In this document: one piece after another, positions 49,444 through 58,032 of the stretch
Position numbering within the stretch: the stretch's first letter is position 1
Layout: the number at the start of each line of letters is the position of its first letter
Assembly: GCA_019636375.1 (NCBI GenBank)
Contig: JAHBXS010000004.1
Span: 310,001 to 374,000 of the forward strand
Direction of reading: 5' to 3'
DNA: 64,000 nt
From: Pirellulaceae bacterium
Lineage (GTDB): Bacteria > Planctomycetota > Planctomycetia > Pirellulales > Pirellulaceae
Program-made: the position numbers and the translations under genes
The notes under the pieces: model-generated
What the model was told of the DNA's origin: nothing
Databases searched by the model: none
Seen by the model: the letters and a program-made list of their open reading frames with translations, nothing else

Positions 49444-49685
49444 TCACCCTAAGTGAAAATCTTTGTTTGCCGTGGCACTGCCCCTTGCGCTCACTGTGGC
49501 CAATTGTGTTTCCTAAACGGCTCCCATATTTCCACTTCAATAAGCCGATTGGTGATCTCAAATGCATGCAGGGGTCTCTCAGGGTCTTTCAGAACCTGCA
49601 TAACCGAGCCCTTTGAACGCATCGAAATATCCTCACATGTTCTGGAACATGCAATGATCGGATTCCTAAGAAAGTATCCTAGCAT
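49444..49685 (-). pseudogene. Degenerate HARE-HTH winged-helix fragment
   Basis: The frame from 49685 reads GSVMQVLKDPERPLHAFEIT, then NRLIEVEIW, matching the start of HARE-HTH domains (vLkeagrPLhakEIterrLlerglW). It stops at once. Shifting one frame later gives TQLATVSARGSATANKDFHLG, which continues with the A-T-V-S-A-R core. So a frameshift broke the domain. HARE-HTH domains often sit on restriction or defence proteins. The remainder of 49354-49714 has no other gene. Confidence 0.4.
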
Positions 49686-49714
49686 CTAGTCAGAGGCTTT
49701 GGTAGATTTAGCAA

Positions 49715-51523
49715 GAGCGTGACCGGCAACCCGCGTACTAGCAGGCGACGTTGAGGGGTTGATAATTGGTTAGCAAGTTGGTGTGAGGGTGAATTGTTTG
49801 ATTGAGTTTCTCGATTCGTTGCTGACAAAATTCGTCCCAATAGCTTGACTGGAATACGGCTCGGACATTGAGCATATTTCGAGCTCCTTCTTGCGTCCAA
49901 CGCATACCGCTTCGTTCCATCCGATCCTTTACCAGATGCCCGCAAGCACCTTCGATCACTCCGCTGGCAATGGGGTAACCGGCTGCCAAGTACTGATCAT
50001 ATTTCATATGGGATTGATTGTTTTTAAAATAGCCGCAGATACGCTGCAGGTCTTTCTGTTTTTCGCCGCTTAGTCCAGCAGTACTTCCCATGCGGCGTAA
50101 TCCTCGGATCACTCCACTGACTTCGCCCTGAAGAATTTTCAAGAGCCGTTGGCGAGTGAATGCCTTGCGTTCTTGATCAGTGCTGGTAAACAATGACGCG
50201 GCTTCCCAGATGTAAGTCGAGAACTGAATGATGTCCAAAATTTCGATGGTGGCTTGGTTTCCCATGCAGACGTCAGCTGCCTCCCAGAGAGCCGTCTGGC
50301 CATCCATCAGCAAGATGCACGGCTGGCCAGGTTGCTGCCGCTGGGTCACTTGGTCTGCCAACCAGGCCATCCCTTCATAGATACTGCTGATGGGGATTTC
50401 CTGATCACCATCAACCCATACCGTCGGCAAGTGAGCCATGGTGTGTTTATTGGTAGGCTGCGGACGTTTGGGATGTTCGGTCGGCTCATGACGTTCGCGA
50501 AACAGGGCCTCAATGATTTGGTCTGCGGTTCGAATGTAGGGATCGACGGTGTAGACACTCACCACGGTCGCCATGCGACGGTTCCCAGGACGCTTACGGG
50601 CGGTCTCGAAAGCGGCTACGGGAGCGGCATCTTCATTGATCAGAGGAACGCCCTTGCAATCGCCCGAACTGACCAGAATCTTACTCTCGGTCTGCGGTGG
50701 CGGTTTGGGCAGAGAGTCCAAGAATCCGTCAGCAGACTGGCCCAGACGAAAGTTGGTCCGTTCTAATGTTTCGACGGAGAACTTGCCGCCAAACAAGCGT
50801 TCCAGATTGCTGGCAGCTTGATGGTAAGCTTGGTCAACGCAAAACATTTGAGAGAATTCTTCCAACAAATAAGACCAGCGGTTCTCGGGAAGTTGAAGCC
50901 GAGTGCTAATGGGACGCAATTCGATTTTTTTATTGACTCCCGGACTGTAGGTATACTGCTCGAAGCGGTGTTCTCCAAAGATCGAGCGAAGAGTGGTGGT
51001 GGTTGGCGCATCGCTACGCCGTAACGTCTGATCTTCGCTGGTGGTGACTTGCTCCCCAAGGTCTCCCGAGCCTTGAAGGCCGAGAAAAAGTTCGATTGCG
51101 GCATGCCCCGTTCGCTTCAGTAATTCCCAGACAGTACGTTCCGTGGTGTCGAAAGAATCACCAGCTTGGGCAGCTCGAATGATTTGTCGACGAAGATTGG
51201 CCTGCAATTGCTCAAGTTGCCATAGGTTCTTTTCAGCAGCAGAGTCAAAGATCTTTGGATCGATAGATGCGGAATCGACCAGAGAGGAATCGGGGGAAGG
51301 GGAATTGAGGGGGGGGGAATCGACTGCCATCGAAGGGATAACCGACGAATGGGGCTTGTCAACGGTCTTTAAACTGATCATGCTTGTCATAGCGGCCTCC
51401 TGCCCGAGTGATTAAGGATTCCAATAACCAATATCATGGCAGGTTGGTCGCTTTTTGTTTACCCAGATTTCCTAGGCCACCCCAAGCCTTAGAAAGCCCA
51501 CTGCGGGTTGCCGGTCACGCTCA
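49715..51523 (-). mobile_element. ISKra4-family insertion sequence with perfect ends
   Basis: 1809 bp. Perfect 20-bp terminal inverted repeats, GAGCGTGACCGGCAACCCGC at 49715-49734 and its complement at 51504-51523. Perfect 9-bp target-site duplication ATTTAGCAA at 49706-49714 and 51524-51532. One transposase gene inside, intact. This signature shows a recent transposition between the GHKL operon and the Argonaute genes. Confidence 0.92.
49738..51390 (-). CDS. ISKra4-family transposase
   Basis: 550 residues. Candidate DDE residues: first D in SSGDCKGVPL, second in LMDGQTALWEA, Glu in SGVIEGACGHLVKDRME; conserved GMRWTQEGARNMLNVRA follows. This spacing and motif set matches ISKra4 transposases. 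N-terminus has a helical, Ser/Pro-rich part. The frame is full-length, with no disruption. Confidence 0.9.
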   Translation of the reverse strand: MTSMISLKTVDKPHSSVIPSMAVDSPPLNSPSPDSSLVDSASIDPKIFDSAAEKNLWQLEQLQANLRRQIIRAAQAGDSFDTTERTVWELLKRTGHAAIELFLGLQGSGDLGEQVTTSEDQTLRRSDAPTTTTLRSIFGEHRFEQYTYSPGVNKKIELRPISTRLQLPENRWSYLLEEFSQMFCVDQAYHQAASNLERLFGGKFSVETLERTNFRLGQSADGFLDSLPKPPPQTESKILVSSGDCKGVPLINEDAAPVAAFETARKRPGNRRMATVVSVYTVDPYIRTADQIIEALFRERHEPTEHPKRPQPTNKHTMAHLPTVWVDGDQEIPISSIYEGMAWLADQVTQRQQPGQPCILLMDGQTALWEAADVCMGNQATIEILDIIQFSTYIWEAASLFTSTDQERKAFTRQRLLKILQGEVSGVIRGLRRMGSTAGLSGEKQKDLQRICGYFKNNQSHMKYDQYLAAGYPIASGVIEGACGHLVKDRMERSGMRWTQEGARNMLNVRAVFQSSYWDEFCQQRIEKLNQTIHPHTNLLTNYQPLNVAC

Positions 51524-51593
51524 TTTAGCAAGGAAGACTAGCTGTTTCGAGCACGAAAACCATGCCGGAGTTGAATTGCAAAAAGTCAACTAG

Positions 51594-51752
51594 TACGTCA
51601 AAGTCGCCGAAGCTGCTGAAATTCTCGGTGTCACACAAAACACGATTCACGCTCGGGCCAAGAGGGGCCAAGTTGGGAAGGCTTGCCAGCCAAGCGGAAT
51701 CCAGCCATCGGTTACCGACTTTTTCGGGGAACAGATTTGGAAAAGATTCTGA
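51594..51752 (+). pseudogene. HTH (MerR/excisionase-like) fragment without a start
   Basis: From a codon after a stop (51591-51593) to a TGA at 51752 the frame reads YVKVAEAAEILGVTQNTIHAR, then AKRGQVGKA, and ends FFGEQIWKRF. This is the HTH of MerR-like or excisionase-type regulators (vaEAAeiLGVsxnTix.waxrGkl). There is no ATG/GTG/TTG start in this frame upstream. It is likely a fragment, 82 bp before the Argonaute effector gene and just right of the IS target duplication. Confidence 0.4.
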
Positions 51753-51834
51753 AGCAACTCAGGTAATTCGAAAACCCACGCAGAACCAACAAGCAGAAGT
51801 ATGTTAAAGTGAATCGGTTGAGGAGTCCTAAAAA

Positions 51835-53211
51835 TTGGCAAAACGCAAACGACTTTCGAAATCGGATTTAACCGGTGATCGCGGTATCGCGTTTATCCAT
51901 CGCGTTGTAAGCGATATGGGGCATATTTGGACTCCGAAACCGTTGGAAGCTGGAATTGATGGTTTTATCGAGCTTCGAGAAGACGAGACCTCTCACGTCG
52001 GGGCGTGCATTCTTCAAGTTCAAAGCAAGGCGGGGCCAAGTCATTTTCGATCGGAATCGAGACACGAGTTTACGTTCTATTGTGATGAACCCGATGTGGA
52101 CTATTGGCTCCGAGCCAATACACCCGTTTTACTCATAGTTTCCCGACCTGAGAACGACGAGGGATATTGGGTTCATGTGCAAGCTTACTTCAACACTCCT
52201 GAGAGAGTCGCTTCGCGGAAAATCGTATTCAACAAGGTCCTGCAGAGATTCGATATTCACGCCACAGATCAGATTCAAAGGCTCGCCACCCCAGTGGACA
52301 AGGCCTACCATGCCAAAGTTCTTGAGTCGACGGAGACTCTGTGGAGCAATTTGCTGCGACTTGAAGAATATCCGCCTCGACTTTTTCGGGCAAAGACTCG
52401 CCTCAAATATCCCGAAAGTGTGATTGAGCGTCTGAAAGGTGCTAAAGAACCGCGATACCGCGAGTGGCTTCTTCACGGCGGTTTCATTTACTCTTTTGAT
52501 GACCTTAGTTTCGATTGTTACACGACGATCAGGACGGCTACGAACCCAGAAAATTTGCCTTCAAAAGACTATACCGGCAGTTCAGATTCCGACAAACGAT
52601 ACTTTTTTGTACGACTTCTGGGAATTTGTCTGCGCAACCTTCTTTGGCGACAAGGAGTTTTGTACTCAAAAGAACACAAATGTTTTTACTTTCGCGCAAC
52701 GGAAGAACTTTCAGAGCAACACGTTGGTGGTTTGAGCGTGTTTAAGGGATACTTCAGCAAGTTGAACCCAGATCGAATTGTGTATTATCGCCATCGCGCT
52801 TGCCGCCTTGAGTTGCGAAGGATCGAAGGCGATTGGTACGTTGAAATCACACCGACGTACCATTTCACCAATAATGGAACGAGGCCTTCAAGATTTTACG
52901 AAGAAGCATTGAGCAAGATTAAAATTGCAGAAAGACAAAACAAGGCCCATCTCCGCCAGGTTCGTCTTTGGGAAGAAGTGCTCAACGAATCCTATATTCG
53001 GACTCCCGGTAAGGCTGTTCAAAGAGAGCTTTTCGATGATAGTGAACTCGTTCTTGCCCCAGCCATCGAGCGAATTACCAAGAAGTTCGGAGTCGTTCGG
53101 TTCGGAAATCTGGTCAAGTTTGTCGCTAACTGGACAGTTCCTGAAAAGCACTGGCTCGCGTTAGGGCGTTCGGCCGAAGAAAGCATCGAAATGCAGATGG
53201 AGCTGTTTTAG
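51835..53211 (+). CDS. Short-Argonaute effector: DUF4365 nuclease plus APAZ-like domain
   Basis: 458 residues from a TTG start with GAGGAG Shine-Dalgarno. Residues ~10-150 form a DUF4365/PD-(D/E)XK nuclease: G-I-D-G-F-I-E-L (D42, E46) and ILQVQSKAG (Q63-x-K65), as in Mrr-like and DUF4365 enzymes. Residues ~200-458 are all-beta/alpha with the APAZ-like stretch YYRHRACRLELRRIEGDWYV, EITPTYHFTNNG and ERQNKAHLRQVRLWEEVL. In short-pAgo systems APAZ binds the Argonaute partner and the nuclease is the effector. The gene is followed 2 bp later by the pAgo gene. Confidence 0.8.
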   Translation: MAKRKRLSKSDLTGDRGIAFIHRVVSDMGHIWTPKPLEAGIDGFIELREDETSHVGACILQVQSKAGPSHFRSESRHEFTFYCDEPDVDYWLRANTPVLLIVSRPENDEGYWVHVQAYFNTPERVASRKIVFNKVLQRFDIHATDQIQRLATPVDKAYHAKVLESTETLWSNLLRLEEYPPRLFRAKTRLKYPESVIERLKGAKEPRYREWLLHGGFIYSFDDLSFDCYTTIRTATNPENLPSKDYTGSSDSDKRYFFVRLLGICLRNLLWRQGVLYSKEHKCFYFRATEELSEQHVGGLSVFKGYFSKLNPDRIVYYRHRACRLELRRIEGDWYVEITPTYHFTNNGTRPSRFYEEALSKIKIAERQNKAHLRQVRLWEEVLNESYIRTPGKAVQRELFDDSELVLAPAIERITKKFGVVRFGNLVKFVANWTVPEKHWLALGRSAEESIEMQMELF

Positions 53212-53213
53212 CC

Positions 53214-54680
53214 ATGCATGTCTCAAGACTTGTCGAACCACGATTGCAGTTTGGGGTTGGAACTAGCGTCGATGTCCGATTTGGCCTGATGAACTATTGC
53301 GTTTCGGACTTCAATCAAGAAATCCCGATTGAGGAAATTCAACTTGGGGTGATTGGCACTGAACGATCAATTGAAGCGTTTTGTGCTTGGATTGATAAGT
53401 GTCGTGCGATCATTCCGGCCAAAGATAGTCGTCAGCCAAACCTATTTGTCCGGTTTCCCGGCATTAACGCGGAATCGGGTTTTCGATGCGAAGTTCGAAC
53501 TGACTCAAGTTTGCATCGATTCATAAGTCGAAACGAAATTGATCGAATCGCCAATATTGGACTGGAAGAGGAACGAACCGTTCGTGCGGTTGATCTTTTT
53601 GTCGAGCACGCTCGAGACATCCTGGAGAAACGCCGACCCGCAGTTATTGTTTGTGCTTTGCCGCCTGAGTTGCTTGAGGCAATGAACCCTCCTGAGTTGG
53701 AAGGTGACGATGAAGAAATCGTGAATACAGAAAGTGAAAAGGAACCTCGATACAGAGTTGACTTCCACGACTTGTTAAAGGCTCGATGCCTCTTGTTGCC
53801 GTCCGCTTGCCCGCTTCAACTAGTTCTGCCAGGCACTTACGATCCACTAGCAAAGAAGACGGATCGCCAACGTCCGGACGCCAAAGCTAGGCCGCTACAG
53901 GATGAAGCGACTCGCGCGTGGAATTTTTGGACTGCTCTCTATTACAAAGCCGGAGGAACGCCCTGGAAATTGCTTCGAGCCCCGTCAGAGTTGCAGACCT
54001 GCCATATTGGCGTTGGCTTTTTTCGAACGCTTGATAGAGAGCGAATTAACACCAGTGTTGCGCAAGTGTTTAACGAACGCGGCGAAGGTGTCGTCGTGCG
54101 CGGAAGTCAGGCGACGTTCGATAAGTCAGATCGCCAAGTTCATCTTGACCAAGACGGTGCAAACGCCTTGGTAAAAGAATCGATCCAAAGGTATCGGGCT
54201 GAACACAAGACTGTTCCGGCTCGGGTTGTTATCCACAAAACGTCGTCATTCAATGCCGCAGAGATTTATGGATTCAACGCTGCAATCAACGATTTGAATA
54301 TTGAGTATTGCGAAATGCTGTCTTTATCCAAATCATTCACTCGGCTGTTTCGAAAAGGGGAGTATCCATGCCTTCGAGGTACACTGCTGATTCTGGAACA
54401 GGATTTAGGAATACTCTATACCCGTGGCAGCGTCGAGTTCTACGAGACTTATCCTGGGATGTACATGCCGCGAACGTTAAAGATCGAAGCGGCTAGAACC
54501 GAGCGATCATTGAGGGCTCATGCAGAGGAGATTCTTGCCCTTACAAAAATGAACTGGAATGATACTCAGCTTGATGGTTCGGTCCCGATCACCATTCGCG
54601 CAGCTCGCCAAGTGGGAAAAATCCTCAGATATCTAGCACCATCGGATGCTATCCCACCAAAGTACAGCTTCTACATGTGA
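53214..54680 (+). CDS. Short prokaryotic Argonaute (MID-PIWI), catalytically inactive
   Basis: 488 residues. Start LVEPRLQFGVG..VDVRFGLMNYCVSDF is the typical short-pAgo N-terminus; MID contains RAWNFWTALYYKAGGTPWKL (residues ~235-255). PIWI spans ~258-488. The DEDX tetrad is lost: the first D site reads HIGVGFF (G at ~residue 266), the second reads VVIHKTSS (T instead of D at ~341), and the fourth site region SVPITIRAARQVGK has no D/H. So it binds guide and target but should not cut; the effector partner would do so. No PAZ or N domain. Start is 2 bp after the effector stop, implying translational coupling. Confidence 0.9.
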   Translation: MHVSRLVEPRLQFGVGTSVDVRFGLMNYCVSDFNQEIPIEEIQLGVIGTERSIEAFCAWIDKCRAIIPAKDSRQPNLFVRFPGINAESGFRCEVRTDSSLHRFISRNEIDRIANIGLEEERTVRAVDLFVEHARDILEKRRPAVIVCALPPELLEAMNPPELEGDDEEIVNTESEKEPRYRVDFHDLLKARCLLLPSACPLQLVLPGTYDPLAKKTDRQRPDAKARPLQDEATRAWNFWTALYYKAGGTPWKLLRAPSELQTCHIGVGFFRTLDRERINTSVAQVFNERGEGVVVRGSQATFDKSDRQVHLDQDGANALVKESIQRYRAEHKTVPARVVIHKTSSFNAAEIYGFNAAINDLNIEYCEMLSLSKSFTRLFRKGEYPCLRGTLLILEQDLGILYTRGSVEFYETYPGMYMPRTLKIEAARTERSLRAHAEEILALTKMNWNDTQLDGSVPITIRAARQVGKILRYLAPSDAIPPKYSFYM

Positions 54681-55050
54681 ATCAAAGAAAGATAGTATTT
54701 ACTTGCAATAACCTCGGCACAGTGTCTTCGACATTCAATCGTCTTTTAAAAGTTTCATGGCCTATTCGCGAACTGTTTCGCGTTTAATTTTCATCCTTGA
54801 CTTGGCTTTTGTTCGGTCGATAAACTTATCGAATGTTGTGAGAAGGGGTGGAAAGAACCTCAAATCGTTTGCGGTGATCTGCAAAACTAAAGGTCTTGGA
54901 TGAAAGACTTGGGGAGCCGAGGGCTTGGTGAAATGCCGTGAATAGGGCGGCCAAACTCGTGAACTTACGGATAAATTCACCGGAGTATCGTTCTCGAAAT
55001 ATGAGCGTTGAATTAATTTTCAAGTCGCGACACGAACTTAGCCAGGTTTA
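54681..55050. other. Intergenic region, 370 bp
   Basis: Between the convergent Argonaute and condensation-domain genes. Short frames exist on the minus strand (54762-55023) but show no family-like pattern. No clear terminator hairpin found. Confidence 0.4.
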
Positions 55051-56499
55051 CTATCGTGCTTGGCTGTTTCTTTCCGAACTTCCAAGCAACAACTCTTGAC
55101 GGAAGGCGGTTAATAGTTGCTCAGCGTGAGTGGGGTTCAGAAATCGCTGGTCGTATTGGGCAGAGATTCGTAGTTCATTGTTGAAGTAGTACAACACAAT
55201 CGCAAACACCATCCCACGTTGGAGCGGTGGGTAGGCTTTCAAATCGGCAACACGTAGCGATTGGCGATCTGACGGCAACGCCATTGCCTTTTCTTCGCCC
55301 GAACTTCTACGTGAATGGTCAGCCGACGAAGTAGAAAAATCTTGCAATACGCGGCCAACGTTGGTCAACAGAGCCGTGGCAGCTACCGATTCGTTCCTTG
55401 CGAGTTTTTTGAGTCCACCCGGCAACCAACGAAACACCTCCATGCCCCGCCAACAATTAAGACTAAGTTTCCAACGGGCGACCCGTGAAAAAATTCGCTC
55501 AATTCGTGGCAACAATGATGAATCCTGACTGACGACCTCCCTAGGGAAATCGATGTTAATCATCGTGCAGTGATTACAAGCGGGGAGCGAGTGGAGAGAG
55601 CGGCCGCGCTCGTTAACCGGTACGACGATTCGAAAGTGAGTCCCATCAGCCTGCCGACCCGTTGGCTCAACGTCGACTCGCTTCCGTTGCCACTGCTCAA
55701 TAGCTACCAAGAGCGAACGCAGCGCCCAACTATTTAGGCTGGTCCCAATTCGAGCGGCTTTCTTTTTCAGCACTTTCATTTCATCGGCACTCAGACGGAA
55801 ATCGAGACAACACGGTGGTCGAGGCTCCGTGTTGGCCGGCGTTGACCACGGGACAAGTGGAATCGTCTTTCGAGAGAGAATGCGAAACGTCTCTCGAACA
55901 CTTAGCCATTGCCCAGGCAATAACCGTAATGCTTGTCGCCACCCCAGCCTTGGTCGACAACGCAGGGACAGAAGTTCTGCTCGGCGATTTAGATTAGGTG
56001 GCGCATCACCAAGCTCCAGGCAGCGGTAGACTCGCATGAAATCGTTGAGCCAGTGCAAAGTCCCAAGTCCATCGACGGCCGTATGATGGAGCAAAAAGAC
56101 CAACTTGGGAGGACGTTCGTTTTCGGTTTGGCTCCCGACGTACCCGAATATTTTTAAGGGGAACTCAGAGGTGATATCGATATGTGAGCCGGGCAGGTTC
56201 GAAATGGAGAGCGGCTGGGCAAGCCATTCGACACCAGGGGCTGAATCCGTTTGACGCCATTGTGGGCGTCCCTTGTTCAGGTCCACGAGACAATTCAGCA
56301 ACGGATGATGTTGACAAACATATCGCACTGCGGCTTCCGTGGTGTCTCGATTCAGCGTTCCTGCGAGCTCCATTTCGACGCAAAACGTCGAAGGATTATC
56401 GACGGTATGCTTCCAAAAGAAATACTCTTCGAAGCCGGTCAGTCGTGCATGGAAAGGGAGTTTCATTAATTTCTCAGTAACCAAATTTGTAACTGTCAC
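55051..56499 (-). CDS. Condensation-domain (CoA-dependent acyltransferase) protein
   Basis: 482 residues. The active-site motif LLHHTAVDGLGTLHWLNDF (HHxxxDG) is at about residue 131; the N-terminal FHARLTGFEEYFFWKH and the mid-sequence IVVPVNERGR and NHCTMINIDFPRE fit a stand-alone condensation/wax-ester-synthase-like fold. No carrier protein, adenylation or thioesterase domain is present nearby. It may acylate or esterify an alcohol or amine. The gene's start touches the remains of dispersed repeat copy C, suggesting its 5' end was acquired or its promoter is within the repeat. Confidence 0.75.
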   Translation of the reverse strand: MTVTNLVTEKLMKLPFHARLTGFEEYFFWKHTVDNPSTFCVEMELAGTLNRDTTEAAVRYVCQHHPLLNCLVDLNKGRPQWRQTDSAPGVEWLAQPLSISNLPGSHIDITSEFPLKIFGYVGSQTENERPPKLVFLLHHTAVDGLGTLHWLNDFMRVYRCLELGDAPPNLNRRAELLSLRCRPRLGWRQALRLLPGQWLSVRETFRILSRKTIPLVPWSTPANTEPRPPCCLDFRLSADEMKVLKKKAARIGTSLNSWALRSLLVAIEQWQRKRVDVEPTGRQADGTHFRIVVPVNERGRSLHSLPACNHCTMINIDFPREVVSQDSSLLPRIERIFSRVARWKLSLNCWRGMEVFRWLPGGLKKLARNESVAATALLTNVGRVLQDFSTSSADHSRRSSGEEKAMALPSDRQSLRVADLKAYPPLQRGMVFAIVLYYFNNELRISAQYDQRFLNPTHAEQLLTAFRQELLLGSSERNSQAR

Positions 56500-56612
56500 G
56501 GGATCGTCGTTAGGACTTAACCAATTCCCGCTTTAGCGACTCAAACATCCAAGCGTTTTTCCGCCGCATGCTCTTTTGTTGCGGCCGCCTTTTCACGGAG
56601 TGAAAGGCTACG
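56499..56612 (-). repeat. Dispersed repeat copy C, 3' part (interrupted by the intron)
   Basis: The minus strand from 56612 reads CGTAGCCTTTCACTCCGTGA..., aligning with copy B from its CGTAG on to GACGATCCC.TGA. The missing 5' part of the same repeat lies at 58626-58652 (GTAACCGTTCACGGAGTGAA followed by CGGCCA), on the other side of the group II intron. Together they rebuild one complete repeat. Confidence 0.75.
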
Positions 56613-56628
56613 ATCGGGGTAGGGAGAG

Positions 56629-58032
56629 TCAACTGACTCCCCCTCCCGCCGAACCGTACGTGCGGTTTTCCCGCATACGGCTCTCCACTTGGTAGTTCTC
56701 GATAGTTTGGACGAACTGAGCATGAGCCTGCACCAGGCTGTAGAGCCCAAGCTCAGAGAAGTAGCGGTTTGGCCAGCGGCATGTACGAGGTTGTCGGTCG
56801 GGATTGGTGCGGTGGCGTTTCAGAAGGATTCGTCGCAGACGACTGCGGAGCCAACTGTCATAGTCACCGTAGACATTCCAGAAACAATGGCGAAAGTAGT
56901 GAAACCAGCCGCGCATCATCTGATTCAATTGCTTGACGATATCCTCAAGCGAATCGCCAGATGTGCGTGGAGTTAACTCGCGGACACGATCCATGAATTT
57001 CTGTTGGCTTTTGGCTCGCGGAAACCGGAACCGGCCCCGAAATACATAACCCAGAAATGCAAAGCTTTGGTCGCGACTATCGACAATCTGGGTCTTGTCC
57101 GGATGCAGGGTCAAGCCTGCTTCGCGAACCCATTGCTGGACGACTGCCAAAGCTTGTTCCGCTTCAGCTTGCGTCTTGCAGAGGATCACGAAGTCATCCG
57201 CATAGCGTACCATCTCATAGCCCTGTTCGGCCATGTGATGATCCAGCGGATTGAGATACAGGTTGGATAGCATCGGGGAGAGAACCGCGCCTTGCGGGAC
57301 GCCCGTTTCCGGTGTCCAGCGGCTCAGTTCTGAAACCACTTCTTGATCGAGGTACATCTTGATCAGTCGCAGGACTGCATGATCCGAAACTTTCTGCTTC
57401 ACCAACGCGAGCAGTCGGTCTTTGGGGATCGTATCGAAGTAGCCTTTCAAGTCGGCATCTACCACGAAGACGTTGCCCTCTTCGAGTAATTGCTCGACGC
57501 AACGAAGTGCGCCATGACAGCCTCTGCCTCGGCGGAAGCCAAAGCTGCGAGGATGAAAGGTGTGATCAAAGATCGGTTCCAAGACATCCAGTAACGCGGT
57601 TTGAACCACTCGGTCGCGAACGGTAGGAATACCCAACGGGCGGGTTTCCTTCGTTCCCGGCTTGGGAATCTCCACCCGGCGTACAGGCTGCGGCCGATAG
57701 GTTCCGGCTTTCAGTTCCTGTTGCAGTTTGGTGATCTCGGCCAGAAGTTCGTCGTCGAGTTGTTCTACCGTTTGTCGGTCTACTCCAGCGGCTCCTTGAT
57801 TGGTAATGACCTTCGAGGCCGCCCATCTCAAGTTTCGCTCACTGAAGACTTTATCGTACAGCGTGTGCCATTTGCCTCCTCTCACTTTGTTTGCCAAAAG
57901 TGTCTTCAACATGCTTTCTGTCCAAACCATCGACGATGCCCATTGGTCAATGCTCAATGGTTCCGTAGCCGGAGTAGCCCCGAAAGGCACTGTGACTTGC
58001 GACGGTTTAAGGTCTTTGGATTGTTTGGTCAT
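56629..58032 (-). CDS. ltrA: Group II intron reverse transcriptase/maturase
   Basis: 467 residues. RT motifs: GAAGVDRQTVEQLDDELLA (RT-0/1), IPTVRDRVVQTALLDVLEPIF, GFRRGRGCHGAL, VVDADLKGYFDTIP, VPQGAVLSPMLSNLYL and the active-site YADDFVILC. Maturase region X: RGWFHYFRHCFWNVYGDYDSW. No C-terminal HNH endonuclease, as in class C. The last residues (MRENRTYGSAGGG) are encoded by intron domain V itself. Splices its own intron and drives retrohoming. Confidence 0.93.
   Translation of the reverse strand: MTKQSKDLKPSQVTVPFGATPATEPLSIDQWASSMVWTESMLKTLLANKVRGGKWHTLYDKVFSERNLRWAASKVITNQGAAGVDRQTVEQLDDELLAEITKLQQELKAGTYRPQPVRRVEIPKPGTKETRPLGIPTVRDRVVQTALLDVLEPIFDHTFHPRSFGFRRGRGCHGALRCVEQLLEEGNVFVVDADLKGYFDTIPKDRLLALVKQKVSDHAVLRLIKMYLDQEVVSELSRWTPETGVPQGAVLSPMLSNLYLNPLDHHMAEQGYEMVRYADDFVILCKTQAEAEQALAVVQQWVREAGLTLHPDKTQIVDSRDQSFAFLGYVFRGRFRFPRAKSQQKFMDRVRELTPRTSGDSLEDIVKQLNQMMRGWFHYFRHCFWNVYGDYDSWLRSRLRRILLKRHRTNPDRQPRTCRWPNRYFSELGLYSLVQAHAQFVQTIENYQVESRMRENRTYGSAGGGVS
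56651..56683 (-). ncRNA. Group II intron domain V
   Basis: On the minus strand GAGCCGTATGCGGGAAAACC followed by GCACGTACGGTTC forms the 33-34-nt domain V hairpin with the GNRA-like GAAA loop, catalytic AGC triad near the 5' side and complementary stems. Domain VI follows towards 56620 (GGGAGTCAGTTGACTCTCCC-type stem). Confidence 0.85.
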
